Assembly: GCA_013368445.1 (NCBI GenBank)
Contig: JAACJO010000002.1
Coordinates: 930,001 to 994,000 of the forward strand
Length of the DNA: 64,000 nt
Direction of reading: 5' to 3'
Source: Leucocoprinus leucothites
Taxonomy: Eukaryota > Basidiomycota > Agaricomycetes > Agaricales > Agaricaceae
Under the pieces are notes generated by a model, which saw only the letters and a program-made list of their open reading frames with translations, made no database searches and was not told the origin of the DNA. Positions 60,685-64,000 of this stretch are shown here, one piece after another (the first letter of the stretch is position 1; each line of letters opens with the position of its first letter). The position numbers and the translations under genes are program-made.

Positions 60685-63647
60685 TTACTGCTGCAACGAC
60701 ACCGAAGAAGGCGAAGCACCACTTGCAGTTGCCATCGTCATTGAACATTCCGCGGGACCCGTCGCAGAGGCACTGCCATTGCCTAATGACAACGCAGCAA
60801 CCTGTTCAACTATCTTCGCTGTCAACGTCGCCTCTCCCATTATGGTACCAGGACCAGTGGTATTTCCTCCTTGCGGTGGTGATGATGTTGTCGATGATGT
60901 TAATGATGGTTCGTCAATCCCATTCTGTGCCTTCATAGCGTTTTCAGGATTCAAAGGTGTCCGTTTCGGCGTTTTCGGATTATAGAGCTCCACTGACTTA
61001 TCACGGAAGTCAGTGACAGATTACATGGACGCATGAATATTTCGGCAAATACGTACCTTAGGGGGTGGTCTCTCATAGCCCGCTTCATCCAACCGATTAT
61101 TCAGCCCCGTGCTCATGGTACTCATAGGACTCATAACCACACTACTGCCTTGTCCAAATATCGGTTTCGACGGAGGGTTTCCCCAAGCACCCGTCGGACG
61201 TCGTTCCGACGTCGACGTTGAAGTCAAGGGCGGGAAATCCGTTGATTGGAGGGATAATGGAGGGTTTGAGAGCGAATGTGAAGGATGCTGGCGTGGCGGA
61301 TAACTTCCTTGAACCCCACTGCCGCCGCTCATACTTCTAGGAGGAGATATTGGAGACGACATGATTGAAGAACTACGAGAGTTGTTATGAGGTTTGAGAT
61401 TAATCGCCCAGTCTGGTCGGGCGGGTAGAGGATGTTGCGATCCGGCATTCACTGCTGTTGGAGCTTTCCGAGATGAAGAGGAAGCCGATGACTATAAAGG
61501 ATGTATCGTTAGATAATATCGATCATTAAAAAGAAAAAGAAAGAACGTACTGCGACAGACGAAACATCATCACCGCTCGTCGACCGCGCATTCATCGACG
61601 AACTACTCAGATTACTCTGCCTTCGGGCGTTGCTCAACCTCGGGCCTACAGTCTCATTTGTTGGCTGAGGATTCGTGACTATCCCACCTGAACCGATGCC
61701 AGGTCCAAAGCTCCAAGGTGCTCGGCCAGGCTGCACTGCACCACCTCCAATATTTCCACCACTTCGTGGCTTCGGCCCACTTCCAACCATAGGGCCATTA
61801 TACCCGTTTCTTTGCGATGATCGGTTGTTATTGGGAGGAGGGTGAGAAATATTCCCACTCATACTATTCCTGAAACCGTTCGCCTGAGTGTTGTGCCCTG
61901 TGCCATTAATAGTAGACTTGGGATCAAATAATTGCTGGGCACCAGACATGTGAGGTGGATGAGCAGGTGGAGGTGGTGGAGGCGGAGGCATATGATGACC
62001 AGGTTGAGGCTGGTTAGGATAATACCCTGGCATTGGGTATGGGTACGAATGTGGTGGAGGATGCATGTAGGGTTGATAAGATGGTTGTCCCGGAGGAGGT
62101 GAGCTCATAGCATGGTGGAGTTGTGCAGGTGGCTGTTGTGATTGAATAGGCTGAGGTTGCATCGGAGGGGATTGCACGGGAGGTTGACCAGGGTGTGGCC
62201 ACATGTAAGTCGGACCGTAGGGCATTGGCGGCGGCTGAGCATATTGTTCCCCGTTTGATGGTGTGGTGGGATCAGACGCAGGTTGGTGTGGATGGGGAGG
62301 TGATGAGTAAGGAGGATAAGGAGGCGGATAATACGCGTGATAGGACATGTATGGCGGATTGGGTTGGCTCTGATTGTAAGGGTAGCCGTAAGGTGGATGG
62401 TAGATTGGCGCCGCAGGAGCCGAATGTTGTTGCTGCTGCTGCTGGTGAGTTTGTTCGTATACGGACATTGAGGGAGGGTTCTGTTCGTATAATGATGGGT
62501 AATGGAATGATGAAGGCGATGCAGCTCTCGAGTTCCGCGAGGAACTTCCCGAACCATTGCTGATATATGCTGATGAGCGGATGGAACGGGTTGATGAAGA
62601 GGCTGACGAGTTTTGGCGTTGTTCTCCTCTCCGTGCAGGGCCTGACCACTCGCTCTCAGTGGCGGGAGAACTCGAGGAGCTATCTGCATCACCTGCGCTA
62701 CTCCCACCATTTTTTGTACTACCAGAGGCAACGCTGAGGGACGAGGAACTCGAATTAAGATCCTTGTCCTTTTTCTCCTTCTCTTCAAAGCCCATAAAAA
62801 TACGAGAACGGGCTTCATTGTAAGCAGCTTCGCGCTGCTCGATAGTCATGTGCTTTTTAGCACTCCCACCAGTCGTATTGCTTCTTCCTCCCAAGCTCCC
62901 CGCCTCTGATGGCTCGAGATCAGACAACTCGCCATCATCGCCAGTGACCGAGCCTGTCTGATGGGAAGGTTTGCCTCGACGGTCAGTGGATGATCGACGC
63001 ATGATTTTGAATGCCGGTGCTGCGGTAGTTTCTGGCGGGACAAGTTCTGAGATACGCAGCGGGGGGCTTGAATATCCGAATCAGCGAAATGCCAATAAAA
63101 CAGCATATGCGTGGAACACTCACATCCGACTCTCTAGAGTAGAATAAACATAGATCATTTTGGTCGTAGTGTCGACTTCTGGTGTTAGCTTATAATACGC
63201 TGAGCAGCGGTGTACAAGCAGGCGTTGATAGGTCGTAGCGGGAGCTAGTTCTATGCGCTGCCTGCACACGACAAGGATAAAAATTCAAATAAATATCGAT
63301 CAGTATAAGAATTGGGGCACAATAAACACAGCACTGTGCTGGCGAAAATTGCGGGGACAGAACACCTACCTGCGCTCATCGTTAATCAATGACTCCATAA
63401 GCTCTCCGAGCTTCAAAACATAGATTCTATCTTTTCCTCTAAGTGCTTCGACAATCTGGGGGTCTACGTCGCGGGGTGGGCTAGCAGCGGGCTCTGGTTC
63501 AGTACTGACGGGTCTCGTACCGTCTACAAGGGATGTTGAGGAGGCCTGTGCGGCAGTATCTTGAGTATCTTCTGGCTGGGATTTGGGGGCTCCGTTGGGC
63601 TGTTTGACGCTAGGGCCCAGGAGGATGGTCGGGGTGGAGTCGGACAT
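60685..63647 (-). CDS. R3H-SUZ domain RNA-binding protein (R3HDM/Encore-like)
   Basis: Cytoplasmic mRNA-binding protein type, linked in other species to mRNA regulation. The first exon (start MSDSTPTILLGPSV, 63647; a longer N-terminus is possible) leads to EALRGKDRIYVLKLGELMES. The R3H domain spans two introns: NDERR, QRIELAPATTYQRLLVHRCS and YYKLTPEVD, then PPLRISELVPPET. The SUZ domain follows: APAFKIMRRSSTDRRG, then after a Ser-rich loop EQREAAYNEARSRIFMGF. The rest is very low-complexity: Ser-rich, then Pro/Tyr/Gln/His-rich (about 61900-62480, with a QQQQQQ tract), then Asn/Gly/Ser-rich. Introns at about 60985-61055 and 61455-61550 connect to the C-terminal exons ending ASPSSVSLQQ. Prion-like composition suggests a phase-separating tail. 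Confidence 0.85.
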
Positions 63648-64000
63648 AGTGGGCCACTGGGGCCGGGCGGCGGTGAGGATAGTAATGGGTGCCTGGGCGA
63701 TGGGTGTGAGGATGGTGGGTGAGTCAGAGGTGGGCTTGGAGAGGTCAGGTTGCTCTGGCAAGAGGCTCAACAATCTACACTGCACTAAGACAAGTGGGGT
63801 AGAGATTTACCAACGGACATGGGATCGATGCGGGACTTGACGAGTGAGGTCAGCAGGGGACGTGGCAGAGCGACAGCAGCAGGGACAGTGTCCAGCGACA
63901 GGTCAGGACATGAGGTTTGAGGAAAAAGTGCCAAAGATCCCCGCTGCTAATTCCATCATCCACTCTGACCGTGGGTAAATATTCCTGTGTCCTGACAGAT
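63648..64000 (-). promoter_or_regulatory. 5' region of the R3H-SUZ gene to the window edge
   Basis: The open minus-strand frame continues upstream of ATG 63647 to about 63785 (rich in Pro/Thr/Ile), so the true start could be an upstream Met such as MSVG near 63820 followed by an intron, but the join I tried gave a stop. No other gene up to the window edge. Confidence 0.4.

Noticed and set aside
62105..62818. 237-codon minus-strand open frame, and a 122-codon plus-strand frame at 62195-62563
   Set aside because: Shadows of the low-complexity Pro/Gln-rich region of the R3H-SUZ gene; no start context, motifs or splice logic.
1..64000. CRISPR arrays, insertion sequences, terminal inverted repeats, LTRs and phage genes
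   Set aside because: None seen; the window is intron-rich eukaryotic DNA, and the only large repeat is the GEF duplication.

Overview
The window is nuclear DNA of a filamentous basidiomycete, most likely an agaricomycete. The evidence is dense gene packing on both strands, genes broken by many introns of about 47-62 bases, and an agaric-type NACHT NTPase. Fungal TKL-type kinases with an HGDLK catalytic loop and a fungal Zn2Cys6 regulator point the same way. No bacterial, organellar or viral block is seen, and no intact transposon.

Layout. 0-9.2 kb: the 3' end of the 40S ribosomal protein S4 gene, a Pso2/Snm1 cross-link repair nuclease (-), a NACHT NLR-like protein (+), a TMEM97/EXPERA membrane protein (-) and the tRNA m7G methyltransferase subunit Trm82 (+). 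9.5-26.5 kb: a three-gene tandem cluster built from Rho-GEF modules (DH, PH, CNH) and protein-kinase modules. Gene A is PH-CNH-kinase with no DH. Gene B is a conventional Rom2-like Rho1 GEF (proline-rich N-terminus, DEP, DH, PH, CNH). Gene C is kinase-DH-PH-CNH. B and C share an almost identical DH-PH-CNH block of about 3 kb, while A and C share the kinase. This is the most unusual part of the window. A small unrecognised gene sits between B and C.

27-37.4 kb: a RING protein, a GPI-type chitin deacetylase, the SM protein Sec1, the proteasome ATPase Rpt4 and an intron-containing tRNA-Pro(AGG). 37.9-51 kb: a serine carboxypeptidase, the G-patch splicing factor TFIP11/Ntr1, a WD40 protein and D-xylulokinase. 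51-64 kb: a Zn2Cys6 transcription factor, tRNA pseudouridine synthase Pus1, the RNA polymerase II subunit Rpb4 and an R3H-SUZ RNA-binding protein.

Most genes are unrelated housekeeping genes. The functional theme is Rho1/cell-wall signalling (the GEF cluster), with chitin deacetylase and Sec1 nearby as other cell-surface genes; that proximity may be chance. CDS coordinates are gene spans from start to stop codon, introns included. Splice junctions were read by eye from GT/GC..AG signals, reading-frame continuity and paralogue comparison, and several are marked unresolved.
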